Of a stretch of DNA of 64,000 nt, positions 1-10,643 are shown in pieces (the stretch's first letter is position 1; the number at the start of each line of letters is the position of its first letter). The position numbers and the translations under genes are program-made. The stretch is from contig NZ_CP016443.1 of assembly GCF_001742165.1 (NCBI RefSeq), forward strand, positions 3,100,001 to 3,164,000, given 5' to 3'. The notes below the pieces were generated by a model. It worked only from the letters and a program-made list of their open reading frames with translations, was not told the DNA's origin and searched no databases. The stretch is from Burkholderia stabilis (GTDB taxonomy: Bacteria; Pseudomonadota; Gammaproteobacteria; Burkholderiales; Burkholderiaceae).

Positions 1-593
1 TCGGTCTCGACCATGCCGACGCTCTGCGACGCGTTGACGAGCGACAGCACACCGTTTGCACGGGCAACCGCGCACAATGCGGCGGCGTCCTGCAGCGCGC
101 CCGACGAGTTCGGCACGTGCGAGAACGTGAGCAGGCGCGTGCGCGGTGTGATCGCCTGCGCGAACGCGTCCGGCGACAGCAATCCTTCCTCGTTCGCGGC
201 GATCATCTTCACGACGATGCCGTGTGTCGTTTCGAGCCGCTTCCATGGCAGCAGGTTGCTGAGCATTTCGGTATCGGCGACGAGCACTTCGTCGCCCGGC
301 TGCCAGCGCAACCCCTGCGCGACGATCGAGATCGCCTCGGTCGCGTTCTTCGTGAACGCGATTTCGTCGGCCTGCGCGCCGAGGAACGCAGCGAGCTGCG
401 TGCGCACGGCATCGACGCGCGCATAGGTGGCCTTGCGGAACGCGGGCAGGTAGATGCCGACGCGGCCGGTGTCGCGCAGATAGTCGTTGACGATATCGAG
501 CACGGGCTCGGGCGGCAGCGACGCGGCGGCCGTATCGAGGTAGATCGTCGATGCGGTCAGCGGCGTATCGGCGCGGATTGCAGTGATGTCCAT
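1..593 (-). CDS. Class V aminotransferase / cysteine desulfurase-like protein (partial)
   Basis: The N-terminal 197 codons of a PLP-dependent fold type I enzyme; the rest lies beyond the left edge. The reading begins MDITAIRADTPLTASTIYLD and continues with a stretch around TKNATEAISIV, which is typical of the cofactor-binding loop of class V aminotransferases and cysteine desulfurases. The PLP-binding lysine would lie outside the window, so the reaction (aminotransferase, lyase or desulfurase) cannot be fixed. It starts 24 bases after the stop of the OPT transporter on the same strand, so the two are probably co-transcribed. A role in metabolising the imported substrate is inference from that arrangement. 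Confidence 0.8.
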   Translation of the reverse strand, partial: MDITAIRADTPLTASTIYLDTAAASLPPEPVLDIVNDYLRDTGRVGIYLPAFRKATYARVDAVRTQLAAFLGAQADEIAFTKNATEAISIVAQGLRWQPGDEVLVADTEMLSNLLPWKRLETTHGIVVKMIAANEEGLLSPDAFAQAITPRTRLLTFSHVPNSSGALQDAAALCAVARANGVLSLVNASQSVGMVET

Positions 594-617
594 CTGAAGT
601 CCTGTCGGTGAAACGGA

Positions 618-2225
618 TTACTTGAGCTTGATGAGCGAGCGCGTGAAGCTGAAGAGCGCATCGCCCGCGATCACGCCGCCCGCGAACGCGCTCATCTCGG
701 CGATGTCGCGTTCGCCGCGCGTGCGCAGCAGGATGAAGCGGATCGCGAGGCCGAACAGCACCGCGAAGCCCGCGAGCGGCGACGTGAGCAGCATGCCGGT
801 CGACAGCAGCACGCCGAGCTGCCGCTTCGCGCCGCCGAGCCACTGCAGCAGCGCGCCGGGCACGGCCCAGATCGCGAGGTCGCGCGCGATGTCCCACGAC
901 GAACCGGCCTTGATCGACGCGGCATAGACGCGATCGACCGGCGGCAGCATGTCGCGGCTGAAGAAGCCGTGGTGGAACAGCACGACCACGATGCCCGCGA
1001 CGACGAACCCGAGCGTCGCCGCGAGGAACTGCTGGCGGCGGCCGGCCATTTCGAGCGCCGGGTCCTGGCCCGAACCGCGCAGCAGGAAGCCGGTTTTGAG
1101 GTCGTAGCCCATGTCGGCGAACGCCGGGCCGGTCGCGGCGGAGAAGCCGACCAGCACCGCGAGCGCGGGCGCGGGGAAGCCGATCAGGATGCCGATCGTC
1201 AGCGTGATCAGCGCGACCGCGAAGGCCGGGAACCAGCCCGAGTGCATCGCCGCGATGCCGACGATCAGCTCGTGGATGTACGCCGAGAACGCCGCATACA
1301 GCACGAACACGATCAGCATGCCGGTCGACATCTCGGAGAAGCCGCCGGTGCAGCCGACGATCACGAGCGCGATCAGCATGTAGACGACGTAGCCGAGGCC
1401 GAGGATGCGGCCCGCGCGAAGCGGCGACACGTCGCCGGTGCCGGCTTCGTCGACCGGCGCGCGTCGTGCGCGTCGGATCTCGGACGACACCTGCAGCATC
1501 GCGACGATGCCCGCGCCGATCATCACGCCGTGCGGGATGTAGGCCTTCGCGATGTCGACGCCCGTCAGCGCGACCGAGTAGCCGCGGATCAGCAGGCCGA
1601 GGCCGAACATCGTCAGCGCGGCCAGGTTGCCGAGGAACGCCGCGCCGAACGCGGACATCGGAATGCCGAGCCACGCGCCGGCCACGCCGACCGCGACGCC
1701 GATCCCGAGGAACGCGGCCTTGCGCCCGCCGCGGTCGCCGGCCCAGATCGCTTCGGCGGTCGCGACGCCCGACGGCCAGCTGCCCGTCGCCGGGAAGATC
1801 CGGCTGCCGAACAGCAGGTACAGCATCGTGCCGTCGACGAGCATCGCGGCGAGCGCGCCGATCAGCATCGGCGTCGCGAGTTCGGGCATGCCCATCGCGT
1901 ACGGCACGCCGATCGGGATCATCAGCGAGTTCGCCGCGCCGAACGTGGCCGACGAAATGGCCGTCTGCACGAGGTTCTGGCGTTCGAGCACGCGAAAGCG
2001 CCGCGCGAGTTCGAGCGGGATGCGCGAAAACACGATCGCGATCAGCGCGCCGATGATCGACGTGTTCGCCGAGATGCCGAGCGACACGATCAGCTGCATG
2101 CCGATGATCGCGCCGAGCACGGACAGCACGACCGACACGATCAGCAGCACGGGTTCGGCGAAACGGACGCGCGGGGCGGCGGGCGCGGCGGGGTCGCCGG
2201 CCGGCGCGTCTTGCAGGGTGTTCAT
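618..2225 (-). CDS. OPT family oligopeptide transporter
   Basis: A 535-residue inner-membrane protein made almost entirely of hydrophobic helices, probably 12 or more. It has the OPT-family look: glycine-rich membrane segments, a conserved stretch around GSWPSGVATAEAI, and a late segment around SAATGPAFADMGYDLKTGFLLR. OPT proteins are proton-coupled importers of small peptides or metal chelates; the substrate here is unknown. The start at 2225 follows a GGAGATACCC Shine-Dalgarno; the reading frame stays open for a further 500 codons upstream, but that part runs antisense through the IclR gene and has no protein-like character. It lies between the IclR regulator and the aminotransferase on one strand, so IclR is its likely regulator. 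Confidence 0.86.
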   Translation of the reverse strand: MNTLQDAPAGDPAAPAAPRVRFAEPVLLIVSVVLSVLGAIIGMQLIVSLGISANTSIIGALIAIVFSRIPLELARRFRVLERQNLVQTAISSATFGAANSLMIPIGVPYAMGMPELATPMLIGALAAMLVDGTMLYLLFGSRIFPATGSWPSGVATAEAIWAGDRGGRKAAFLGIGVAVGVAGAWLGIPMSAFGAAFLGNLAALTMFGLGLLIRGYSVALTGVDIAKAYIPHGVMIGAGIVAMLQVSSEIRRARRAPVDEAGTGDVSPLRAGRILGLGYVVYMLIALVIVGCTGGFSEMSTGMLIVFVLYAAFSAYIHELIVGIAAMHSGWFPAFAVALITLTIGILIGFPAPALAVLVGFSAATGPAFADMGYDLKTGFLLRGSGQDPALEMAGRRQQFLAATLGFVVAGIVVVLFHHGFFSRDMLPPVDRVYAASIKAGSSWDIARDLAIWAVPGALLQWLGGAKRQLGVLLSTGMLLTSPLAGFAVLFGLAIRFILLRTRGERDIAEMSAFAGGVIAGDALFSFTRSLIKLK

Positions 2226-2305
2226 GGGTATCTCCTCTTGATGCCTGTAGCTTGTTCTGGTGTGTCGGGGCGGTACGGCGATGGCTGGGGCGGTCGTGGC
2301 GATGC

Positions 2306-3046
2306 TCAGCGCATCAGGCTGAGCACGCTTTCGATCTTGCGGCGCGCGTCGTTCAGCGCATCGAGCAGGCGCGGGATGGCCGATTCGTCGAGGCGCTGCA
2401 TCGGCCCCGAGATCGCGAGCGACCCGGCGACCGAGCGGCTGCCCTTCGCGGTGAGCGGCACCGCGAGGCCCGCGACGCCGGTGGCGGCTTCTTCGCGCGT
2501 GTAGGCCCAGCCGTTCTCGCGGATCACGTCGAGGCGCGCTTCGATGGCCGCGCGGTCGACCGTCTGGCCGGCCTTCGCCGCTCGCGCGAAGACTTCGTCG
2601 CGCATCGAATCGGGCTGGAACGCGAGCATTGCCTTGCCGTGCGCGCCCGCATGCAGCGCGAAACGCTGACCTTCCTCGATCGAGAAGCGCAACTGCTGGT
2701 CGCCGTGCGCGATGTCCAGGCACAGCCCTTCGTAGCCGTCGAGCAGCGACAGGAACACGGTTTCGCCGCTTTGCTGTGCGAGCCGGTGCAGCGCGGGCTC
2801 GACGATTTGCGACGGCGACAGCGAACGCCGCACGATCTCGCCCATCTCGAACCAGCGCAGCCCGAGCGCGTAGCGGCCCGCATCGTCCTGCACGAGATAG
2901 CCCTCGGCCGCGAACGTCGCGAGCACGCGATGGACGATCGCGTGATGCACGCCGCTTTCCTTCGCGAGTTCGCGGACGCCCCATACGGCCTGCCGGGCGG
3001 TGAAGTACTGCATCAGTTGCAGTGCGCTGCTGAGTGTCTTGAGCAT
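2306..3046 (-). CDS. IclR family transcriptional regulator
   Basis: A 246-residue DNA-binding regulator. A winged helix-turn-helix occupies about residues 5-65, with the recognition region near GVHHAIVHRVLATFAAEGY. An IclR effector-binding domain follows at about 75-240 and ends in the usual region around SIAISGP-like sequence (here GSLAISGPMQRLDESAI). IclR proteins bind small carboxylate-type ligands and control adjacent catabolic or transport genes. It is the first gene of a minus-strand set with the OPT transporter (gap of 80 bases) and the aminotransferase. An inverted repeat immediately upstream is a good candidate autoregulatory operator. Confidence 0.9.
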   Translation of the reverse strand: MLKTLSSALQLMQYFTARQAVWGVRELAKESGVHHAIVHRVLATFAAEGYLVQDDAGRYALGLRWFEMGEIVRRSLSPSQIVEPALHRLAQQSGETVFLSLLDGYEGLCLDIAHGDQQLRFSIEEGQRFALHAGAHGKAMLAFQPDSMRDEVFARAAKAGQTVDRAAIEARLDVIRENGWAYTREEAATGVAGLAVPLTAKGSRSVAGSLAISGPMQRLDESAIPRLLDALNDARRKIESVLSLMR

Positions 3047-3375
3047 GATGGTTGTCTCTATATAAGAGACGTTGTCTCGAAATGTGAATACAGTCTGAGC
3101 GGACGCGACGACGTCGTGCTATCCGGGTAAACACGAAATTGAGAGACAGCCCGCCCGGCGCGGCTGAGCGGGCGATTCGACGTGTCGTGGCGGCGCTCGG
3201 GGAGGATTGCAGCCAGCGCGGAGACGGGCCGGGTCCTGGCGGAAAAGCGGGGCGGGAACGGTCCGGTCGATCAGCCGATTGCCGCCACGGGCAGGCCGTT
3301 AAAAAGGGCCGGGCATTTGGTAGCGGCCGCCGACTCGGTGCATATTGGCGGCATTGCCTGCATCGCCGGTTGCCC
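3047..3375. other. Intergenic region between iclR-type gene and DUF445 gene
   Basis: This 329-base divergent intergenic stretch holds the candidate IclR operator near its left end. No credible small gene was seen; the reading frame of the DUF445 gene is open back to 3139, but that part has no protein-like composition. No clear sigma-70 promoter for the rightward gene could be picked by eye. Confidence 0.5.
3051..3078. promoter_or_regulatory. Candidate IclR operator
   Basis: GTCTCT-ATATA-AGAGAC is a perfect 6-base inverted repeat at 3054-3070, just upstream of the IclR start. GTTGTCTC occurs at 3051-3058 and again at 3071-3078, 20 bases apart, and a further AGAGAC half-site lies at 3142-3147. 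IclR-family operators are typically short palindromes close to the regulator's own promoter. The assignment is inference. Confidence 0.5.
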
Positions 3376-4659
3376 ATGACCCCAGACAAAGCCCTCGAAC
3401 TGAAACGAAGCAAGCGCCGCGCGCTGTGGCTGCTGCTCGCCGCGGTCGCGGTGTTCGTCACGACGATCCTGCTGCCGCGCGGCCCGTGGGTCGACGGCGT
3501 CAAGGCCGTGGCCGAGGCCGCGATGGTCGGCGCGCTCGCCGACTGGTTCGCGGTCGTCGCGCTGTTCCGGCGCGTGCCGATCCCGTTCGTGTCGCGCCAT
3601 ACCGAGATCATTCCGAAGAACAAGGACAAGATCGCCGACAACCTCGCGGTGTTCGTCCGCGAGAAGTTCCTCGGCCCCGACGCGCTCGCCGCGCAGATCC
3701 GCCAGCACGATCCCGCGCAGAAACTCGGCGCGTGGCTCGGCAAGCCGGCGAACACCGACGCGCTGGGCGGCTACGTGACGAAGCTGATGAGCTTCGCGCT
3801 CGACATGACCGACGACGCGCGGATCCAGTCGTTCGTCCACGACGCGTTTCGCGCGGTGATCGATCGGGTCGACCTGTCGCAATCGGCCGGTGCGATTCTC
3901 GACACGCTGACCAAGGACGGCCGCCACCAGGCGCTGCTCGACGACGCGATCGAACAGGTGGTCGACGTGCTCGACAAGGAGGAGAACCGCGAGGTGATCG
4001 CGGGCTTCATCGTCGAATGGCTGAAGACGCAGTACCCGAAGGTCGAGAAGATCATGCCGACGCAGTGGTTCGGCGAGAACGGCGCGCGGATGCTCGCAAG
4101 CGCGGTGAGCCGCGTGCTGGAAGGCGTGGCGGCCGACCCCGAGCACGAGTTGCGGCAGCGCTTCGACCGGACGGTCGCGCGGCTCACCGAGCGGCTGAAG
4201 CACGATCCCGCGTTCATTGAGAAGGGCGAGGAGATCAAGCGCTATATCCGCGACGGCGATGCGTTCAACGACTACGCGCGCGACTTGTGGGACCAGTTGC
4301 GTGCGTGGCTAAAGGCCGATCTCGCGCGCACCGATTCGACGCTGCACCGGCAGGCCGCGATGCTCGGCGGCTGGCTCGGCGCGCGGCTCGCGGAGAGCCC
4401 GGCGCTGCGCGCGTCGCTGAACGAACACGTCGAGAAGGCTGTGCACGAGATGGCGCCGGATTTCGCCGATTTCCTGATGCGTCACATCCGCGACACGGTG
4501 CGCAACTGGGATGCACGCGAGATGTCGCGGCAGATCGAGCTGAACATCGGCAAGGATCTGCAGTACATCCGCATCAACGGCACGCTGGTCGGCGGGCTGA
4601 TCGGGCTGGGTTTGTACCTGGTGTCGCTGGTGCCGCGCTGGGCGGCCGGGTGGCTTTGA
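3376..4659 (+). CDS. DUF445 (YjiN-like) inner-membrane protein
   Basis: A 427-residue protein of the DUF445 family, the same length class as E. coli YjiN. One membrane segment lies near residues 15-33 (around LWLLLAAVAVFVTTILLP). A conserved segment around AMVGALADWFAVVALFRRVP follows, then a long helical soluble domain, then a C-terminal membrane segment near GLIGLGLYLVSLV. The ATG at 3376 was chosen because it immediately precedes the conserved N-terminal charged and membrane pattern. The molecular function of the family is not established. Confidence 0.85.
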   Translation: MTPDKALELKRSKRRALWLLLAAVAVFVTTILLPRGPWVDGVKAVAEAAMVGALADWFAVVALFRRVPIPFVSRHTEIIPKNKDKIADNLAVFVREKFLGPDALAAQIRQHDPAQKLGAWLGKPANTDALGGYVTKLMSFALDMTDDARIQSFVHDAFRAVIDRVDLSQSAGAILDTLTKDGRHQALLDDAIEQVVDVLDKEENREVIAGFIVEWLKTQYPKVEKIMPTQWFGENGARMLASAVSRVLEGVAADPEHELRQRFDRTVARLTERLKHDPAFIEKGEEIKRYIRDGDAFNDYARDLWDQLRAWLKADLARTDSTLHRQAAMLGGWLGARLAESPALRASLNEHVEKAVHEMAPDFADFLMRHIRDTVRNWDAREMSRQIELNIGKDLQYIRINGTLVGGLIGLGLYLVSLVPRWAAGWL

Positions 4660-4707
4660 CGCGGCCGCGGGCATCGCGCAGAAGGTGCGCTGCCGCATGC
4701 CCGCGCA

Positions 4708-5007
4708 TCATGCGTGCGCTTTCGAGCCGTGCAGTTGCAGGCCGAGCGCCTTGATGACCTTCAGGATCGTGCCGAAGCTCGGGTTGCCGTCGTGCGACAG
4801 CGCCTTGTACAGCCCTTCGCGCGACAGGCCCGCGTCGCGCGCGACCTGCGACATGCCGCGTGCGCGTGCGATCACGCCGAGCGCGTGCGCGATGAAGGCC
4901 GGATCGTCGCCGGCTTCCTGCAGGCACGCTTCGAAGTAGTCGGCCATGTCGTCTTCGGTCTTCAGGTGGTCGGCCGAATCCCACGGCCGGGTGCTGATCT
5001 TGTCCAT
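4708..5007 (-). CDS. HigA/XRE-type antitoxin
   Basis: A 99-residue helix-turn-helix protein of the addiction-module antidote type: an N-terminal segment around HLKTEDDMADYFEACL, then an HTH of the form RGMSQVARDAGLSREGLYKAL, then a conserved NPSFGTILKVIKALG ending. In this family the antitoxin neutralises a RelE/HigB-like toxin and represses the shared promoter. It begins 3 bases after the toxin stop codon, in the toxin-first order usual for the group. Confidence 0.88.
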   Translation of the reverse strand: MDKISTRPWDSADHLKTEDDMADYFEACLQEAGDDPAFIAHALGVIARARGMSQVARDAGLSREGLYKALSHDGNPSFGTILKVIKALGLQLHGSKAHA

Positions 5008-5010
5008 CGA

Positions 5011-5349
5011 TCACTCCATATCGAGATGCCCGAGCATCGCGTGCGCGGCGCGTATGTCAGCTTGCTGCGTGGACTTGTCGCCGCCGCAGAGCAGGATCAC
5101 CCAGATCGTGCCGCGCCGCACGTAATAGACGCGATAGCCGGGGCCGTGGTCGATCCGCATCTCGACGACCGGCGCGCCGGCGGATTTCCAGTCGCCCGGA
5201 TTGCCCATCGACAGACGGTCGATGCGCGCCTGGATACGACGCTTCGCGATGCGATCGGGCAGCGCGGCGAACCATGCGTCGAACACGTCGGTGGTTCGGA
5301 TGCTGAATGTTGGAGCACTGTATGTCATCGATAGCGGTGTGTCAACCAT
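5011..5349 (-). CDS. HigB/RelE-like toxin of type II toxin-antitoxin module
   Basis: A 112-residue protein (105 if it starts at the ATG at 5328) of the Gp49/HigB killer family. Diagnostic segments include VFDAWFAALPDR, the basic stretch around RIQARIDRLSMGNPGDWK, the core around MRIDHGPGYRVYYVRRG, and the C-terminal ILLCGGDKSTQQADI. Members are ribosome-dependent mRNA interferases. It precedes its antitoxin by 3 bases. The start is uncertain: the first ATG has no convincing Shine-Dalgarno, and the second sits 7 codons in, just before the conserved region. Confidence 0.87.
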   Translation of the reverse strand: MVDTPLSMTYSAPTFSIRTTDVFDAWFAALPDRIAKRRIQARIDRLSMGNPGDWKSAGAPVVEMRIDHGPGYRVYYVRRGTIWVILLCGGDKSTQQADIRAAHAMLGHLDME

Positions 5350-5711
5350 GGTTCACAGTCTTGAGTGGTGTGCATGGTCTTCACCATAAGGCCGCATGCG
5401 CCGTTTGTCGGCTTGATGGCCATCAGGCCGATGGATGTGCCGCACGCGAGGCCGGCTGCCGGTCAACGTCGGAATGGTGCGAATCCGTCTACAATCAAAA
5501 ACGTCTTTGCCGCCCGTGCGCGCTCGCTGCGTGCGGGCGGATCCGTTCGTCCCCCGGTATTCCGGGGGCACCGCTGCGCGTCATGTTCGCGCGGCGGGCA
5601 GTGCCGTGGTTTGTGTCCAGTAGGTAAAGCGTCCGCGTGCCGTAGGCCGGCGCGCGTCATGTACGTCGCGCGTCCGTAGGCCGGGCAGGCGGCATCAACC
5701 GAGAGTCCCCC
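5350..5711. other. Intergenic leader region with hairpins
   Basis: This 362-base stretch separates the toxin gene from the ThDP-enzyme gene. A TACAAT hexamer at 5490-5495 could be a -10 element, with no good -35. Downstream are a GC stem of CCGCCCG with CGGGCGG around 5510-5541 and a perfect 7-base stem CCCCCGG-N4-CCGGGGG at 5551-5568. An 11-base sequence CCGTAGGCCGG occurs twice near 5640-5685. If the TACAAT is used, the mRNA would have a structured leader of roughly 200 bases. No gene was seen. Confidence 0.4.
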
Positions 5712-7352
5712 ATGAAAGCATCGGATCTGTTCGTGAAGGCGCTGGAAGCCGAAGGCGTCGAGTACGTGTTCGGCATTCCAGGCGAAGAAAACCTCGATCT
5801 GCTCGAATCGCTGCGGCGATCGAAAATCAAGCTCGTGCTGACCCGGCACGAGCAGGCGGCCGGGTTCATGGCCGCCACCTATGGCCGCCTGACGGGCCGC
5901 ACCGGCGTGTGTCTCGCGACGCTCGGGCCCGGTGCCACGAACTTCGTGACGGCCGCCGCGTATGCGCAGCTCGGCGGGATGCCGATGCTGATGATCACCG
6001 GGCAGAAGCCGATCAAATCCAGCAAGCAGGGCCACTTCCAGATCGTCGACGTGGTCGACATGATGCAGCCGCTCACGAAGTTCACGCGGCAGATCGTGTC
6101 GATCGGCAACATCCCGTCGGCCGTGCGCGAGGCGTTTCGCCGCGCGGAGGAAGAGCGCCCGGGCGCCGCGCACCTCGAACTGCCGGAAGACATCGCGCAC
6201 GAGGAGGGCGACGGCAAGCCGATTCCGCGCAGCTACAGCCGGCGGCCGATCGCCGAGGAGAAGGCCGTCGCGCACGCGGTCGATGCGATCCAGGCCGCGC
6301 GCCATCCGCTGCTGATGATCGGCGCGGGCGGCAACCGCAAGACGACGCGCAAGATCCTCGGCGAATTCGTCGACAAGACGGGCATCCCGTTCTTCACGAC
6401 GCAAATGGGCAAGGGCGTGATCGACGAGTCGCATCCGCTGTGGCTCGGCAACGCGACGCTGTCCGACGGCGACTTCGTGCACCGCGCGATCGAGCATGCG
6501 GACTGCATCATCAACGTCGGGCACGACGTGATCGAGAAGCCGCCGTTCTTCATGCGCGCGGACGACAAGACCGTGATCCACGTGAACTTCCTCGGCGCGC
6601 AGGTCGATCCCGTCTATTTCCCGCAGATCGAGGTGGTCGGCGACATCGCGAACGCGGTATGGCAGATGAAAGAGGCGATTGCCCCGCAGCCGCATTGGGA
6701 TTTCGCGCGTTTCGCGATGATCAAGGAGCATTTCGACGCGCATCTGGAGAAGGGCCAGCACGATCCGCGCTTCCCGATGTATCCGGTGCGCATCGTCAAC
6801 GACCTGTACAACGCGTTGCCGATCGACGGGATCGTGTGCCTCGACAACGGGATGTACAAGATCTGGTTCGCGCGCTACTGGCGCGCGCACGAGCCGAACT
6901 CGCTGTTGCTCGACAATGCGCTCGCGTCGATGGGCGCGGGCCTGCCGTCGGCGATCGCGACGAAGATCGTGCATCCGCAGCGCAAGGTGATCGCCGTGTG
7001 CGGCGACGGCGGCTTCATGATGAATTCGCAGGAGCTCGAAACGGCCGTGCGGCTCAAGCTCGACATCGTCGTGATGATCCTGCGCGACGACGCGTTCGGG
7101 ATGATCCGCTGGAAGCAGGAGAACATGAATTTCCCCGATTACGCGATGACATTGCAGAACCCCGATTTCGTGTCGTATGCGCAAAGCTACGGCGCGCACG
7201 GGCATCGCGTCGAGTCGGCCGACGATCTCGAACCGCTGCTGCGCGAGTGCTTCTCGTCGCCGGGCGTGCACGTGATCGACGTGCCGATCGACTACTCGGA
7301 CAACGAGCGCGTGCTGAACCGCGAGATCAAGCGCCTGTCGGCGCAACTCTGA
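5712..7352 (+). CDS. Acetolactate synthase-family ThDP-dependent enzyme
   Basis: A 546-residue enzyme with the three-domain layout of the acetolactate synthase / pyruvate oxidase family. The N-terminal pyrimidine-binding domain has the catalytic glutamate at about E47 within LTRHEQAAGFMAATYGRL. The central domain is around residues 190-330. The C-terminal ThDP/Mg-binding motif opens with GDGGF at 431. It resembles catabolic acetolactate synthase large subunits (AlsS type): no small subunit gene is nearby. At the end of the ThDP motif the usual metal-binding Asn is replaced by Asp459 (sequence LRDDAFG). It is followed 29 bases later by an aldehyde dehydrogenase, which suggests the pair handles a keto acid or aldehyde; the true substrate may not be pyruvate. 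Confidence 0.85.
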   Translation: MKASDLFVKALEAEGVEYVFGIPGEENLDLLESLRRSKIKLVLTRHEQAAGFMAATYGRLTGRTGVCLATLGPGATNFVTAAAYAQLGGMPMLMITGQKPIKSSKQGHFQIVDVVDMMQPLTKFTRQIVSIGNIPSAVREAFRRAEEERPGAAHLELPEDIAHEEGDGKPIPRSYSRRPIAEEKAVAHAVDAIQAARHPLLMIGAGGNRKTTRKILGEFVDKTGIPFFTTQMGKGVIDESHPLWLGNATLSDGDFVHRAIEHADCIINVGHDVIEKPPFFMRADDKTVIHVNFLGAQVDPVYFPQIEVVGDIANAVWQMKEAIAPQPHWDFARFAMIKEHFDAHLEKGQHDPRFPMYPVRIVNDLYNALPIDGIVCLDNGMYKIWFARYWRAHEPNSLLLDNALASMGAGLPSAIATKIVHPQRKVIAVCGDGGFMMNSQELETAVRLKLDIVVMILRDDAFGMIRWKQENMNFPDYAMTLQNPDFVSYAQSYGAHGHRVESADDLEPLLRECFSSPGVHVIDVPIDYSDNERVLNREIKRLSAQL

Positions 7353-7381
7353 ATTCCCCGTTCACAGGAAGGAGTCGTTCC

Positions 7382-8815
<1,434 letters not shown>

Positions 8816-8843
8816 CGCACGCACGGGACAGCGCAGTGCCGCG

Positions 8844-8887
8844 ACGGCACGCGGGCGGGCGATCGTGCCGGCCCGCGTGCCGTTTTT
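8844..8887 (+). terminator. Rho-independent terminator after aldehyde dehydrogenase
   Basis: A perfect 13-base stem: ACGGCACGCGGGC at 8844-8856 pairs with GCCCGCGTGCCGT at 8871-8883, with a 14-base loop and a following T run. It ends the two-gene ThDP enzyme / aldehyde dehydrogenase unit. Confidence 0.85.
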
Positions 8888-9037
8888 CATGGTGCTGCGC
8901 GCAGCGAGCCGCACGCCGTGTGGCGGGCTTCCCGAACGCACTCGACTGCGAGCCTCGCCTCGTGATGTAATCGCGCCAAACTGCCGACCGGAGTACGACG
9001 CCGGAACGCGCGAATTCATTCTTCACGAGGTCGATTC

Positions 9038-10621
9038 ATGTCTCCCGTCTCGGCATTCAAGCTGGTTCTGTTGTCATTTCTGGCGATCGTCGCGCTCGAA
9101 TGCATCGCCAAGCGGCTGCGTTTGCCGCCCGCGGCGGCGCTGCTGATCGGCGGCATCGGAATTGCGTTCATCCCGGGCCTGCCGCCGATCAATCTCGACC
9201 CCGAACTGGTGCTGCTGGTATTCCTGCCGCCGCTGCTGATGGACGGCGCGTACTTCTCGGTATGGGAGGAGTTCAAGCGCAACGTCGGCGGCATCCTGCT
9301 GCTGGCAGTCGGCGCGGTCGTGTTCACGACGTTCGCGGTCGGCTTCGCCGTGCACTGGGTGGCGCCGTCGCTGCCGTGGGCCGCGTGCTTCGCGCTCGGC
9401 GCGATCGTGTCGCCGCCCGACGCGGTCGCCGCGAAGGCCGTGCTCGAACGCGTCGCGCTGCCGCGCCGGCTGATGGTGCTGCTCGAAGGCGAGAGCCTGC
9501 TGAACGATGCGGCCGGCCTCGTGCTGTTCCGTTTCGCGGTCGCGGCCGCGCTCACGGGCGCGTTCAGCCTCGAGCATGCGGTCGTGCGCTTCGCGGAGCT
9601 CGGGCTCGGCGGTGTCGTCGTCGGGTTCGTGGTCGGCAAGCTCGTCGTGTGGTTCCTGAAGCAGCTCGACGACGACTATCTCGTGATCACCGTTGCGGTG
9701 ATCGTCGGCTGGATCGCGTACATCGCGGGCGAAATGCTCGAAGTGTCCGGCGTGATCGCGACCGTGACGGCCGGCATGATCGTCGGCTGGCACCAGCACG
9801 AAGTGTTCTCGGCGGCCGTGCGCACGCGCGGCACCGCGTTCTGGCAGGTCATCGTGTTCCTGCTCGAAGCGATGGTGTTCGTGCTGATCGGGCTGTCGCT
9901 GCGCGGCGCGATCCACCGGCTCGGCGGTTTCGAACAGGTGCTCGGCACGATGGTGCCGCCCGTGCTCGCGGTGCTGGCGGCGGTGATCGTGTCGCGCTTC
10001 GTGTGGATCTACGCGGTCGAGGGGCTGAAGTGGCCGGTGCGCGGCATCGCGCGGCGCGGCGATGCGCCGGACTGGAAGGCCGCGACGATCATGAGCTGGG
10101 CCGGGATGCGCGGCGTCGTGACGCTGGCGATCGCGCTGTCGCTGCCCGAGGCGCTGCCCGGCCGCGACGTGATCCTGGTCGCGTCGTTCGCGGTGATCCT
10201 CGTCACCGTGCTGCTGCAAGGCACGACGATCGGGCCGCTGATCCGGCTGCTGCGCCTGCCGCAGCACGAGGAGCGCGCCGCGCATCACCTGAGCGAGCCG
10301 CAGACGTGGGCGTACGTCGAGGCCGCGCAACTCGCGGCGATCCAGCCGCTCGTGCGCGACGAGAACGGGGTCGTGATTCATCCGCGCCTGCTCGAGCAAT
10401 ACACGTATCGGGCGGAACTGACCGAGCGGGCGAAGGACGAGCCCGAGTATCCGGCGGAAGTGCGCATCGCGCACTACGACGTCGTGCTGGCCGCGATCCG
10501 CGCCGGGCGCGCGGAATTGTTGCGCCTGCATCGTTCGGGCCACATCCACGACGAGATGCTGCACATGCTCGAACGCGACCTCGACCTGCAGGAAGTGTCC
10601 GCGCAGCACGCGCGCGGATAG
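9038..10621 (+). CDS. CPA1-family Na+/H+ antiporter
   Basis: A 527-residue membrane antiporter. The N-terminal domain of about 400 residues has roughly 12 helices. It carries the CPA1 core motifs: GAIVSPPDAVAAKAVLE with the ion-binding aspartate, and LLEGESLLNDAAGLVLF. A conserved WAGMRGVVTLAIALSLPEA occurs near the last helices. A cytoplasmic helical tail of about 110 residues follows. The family exchanges Na+ (or K+) for H+ and supports pH and salt homeostasis. It stands alone between two terminators. Confidence 0.9.
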   Translation: MSPVSAFKLVLLSFLAIVALECIAKRLRLPPAAALLIGGIGIAFIPGLPPINLDPELVLLVFLPPLLMDGAYFSVWEEFKRNVGGILLLAVGAVVFTTFAVGFAVHWVAPSLPWAACFALGAIVSPPDAVAAKAVLERVALPRRLMVLLEGESLLNDAAGLVLFRFAVAAALTGAFSLEHAVVRFAELGLGGVVVGFVVGKLVVWFLKQLDDDYLVITVAVIVGWIAYIAGEMLEVSGVIATVTAGMIVGWHQHEVFSAAVRTRGTAFWQVIVFLLEAMVFVLIGLSLRGAIHRLGGFEQVLGTMVPPVLAVLAAVIVSRFVWIYAVEGLKWPVRGIARRGDAPDWKAATIMSWAGMRGVVTLAIALSLPEALPGRDVILVASFAVILVTVLLQGTTIGPLIRLLRLPQHEERAAHHLSEPQTWAYVEAAQLAAIQPLVRDENGVVIHPRLLEQYTYRAELTERAKDEPEYPAEVRIAHYDVVLAAIRAGRAELLRLHRSGHIHDEMLHMLERDLDLQEVSAQHARG

Positions 10622-10643
10622 GCGGCCACGCATCGCGCTCACG

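Noticed and set aside
618..3755. A single 1045-codon minus-strand gene spanning the OPT and IclR region
   Set aside because: Only the part from 2225 downward encodes a recognisable protein; the rest lies antisense or out of frame to the IclR gene.
5311..5341. TTGACA-N17-TACAGT promoter-like sequence on the minus strand at the start of the toxin gene
   Set aside because: Transcription from it would begin inside the toxin coding sequence, after both possible start codons, and no later start would leave an intact protein. It is more likely chance.
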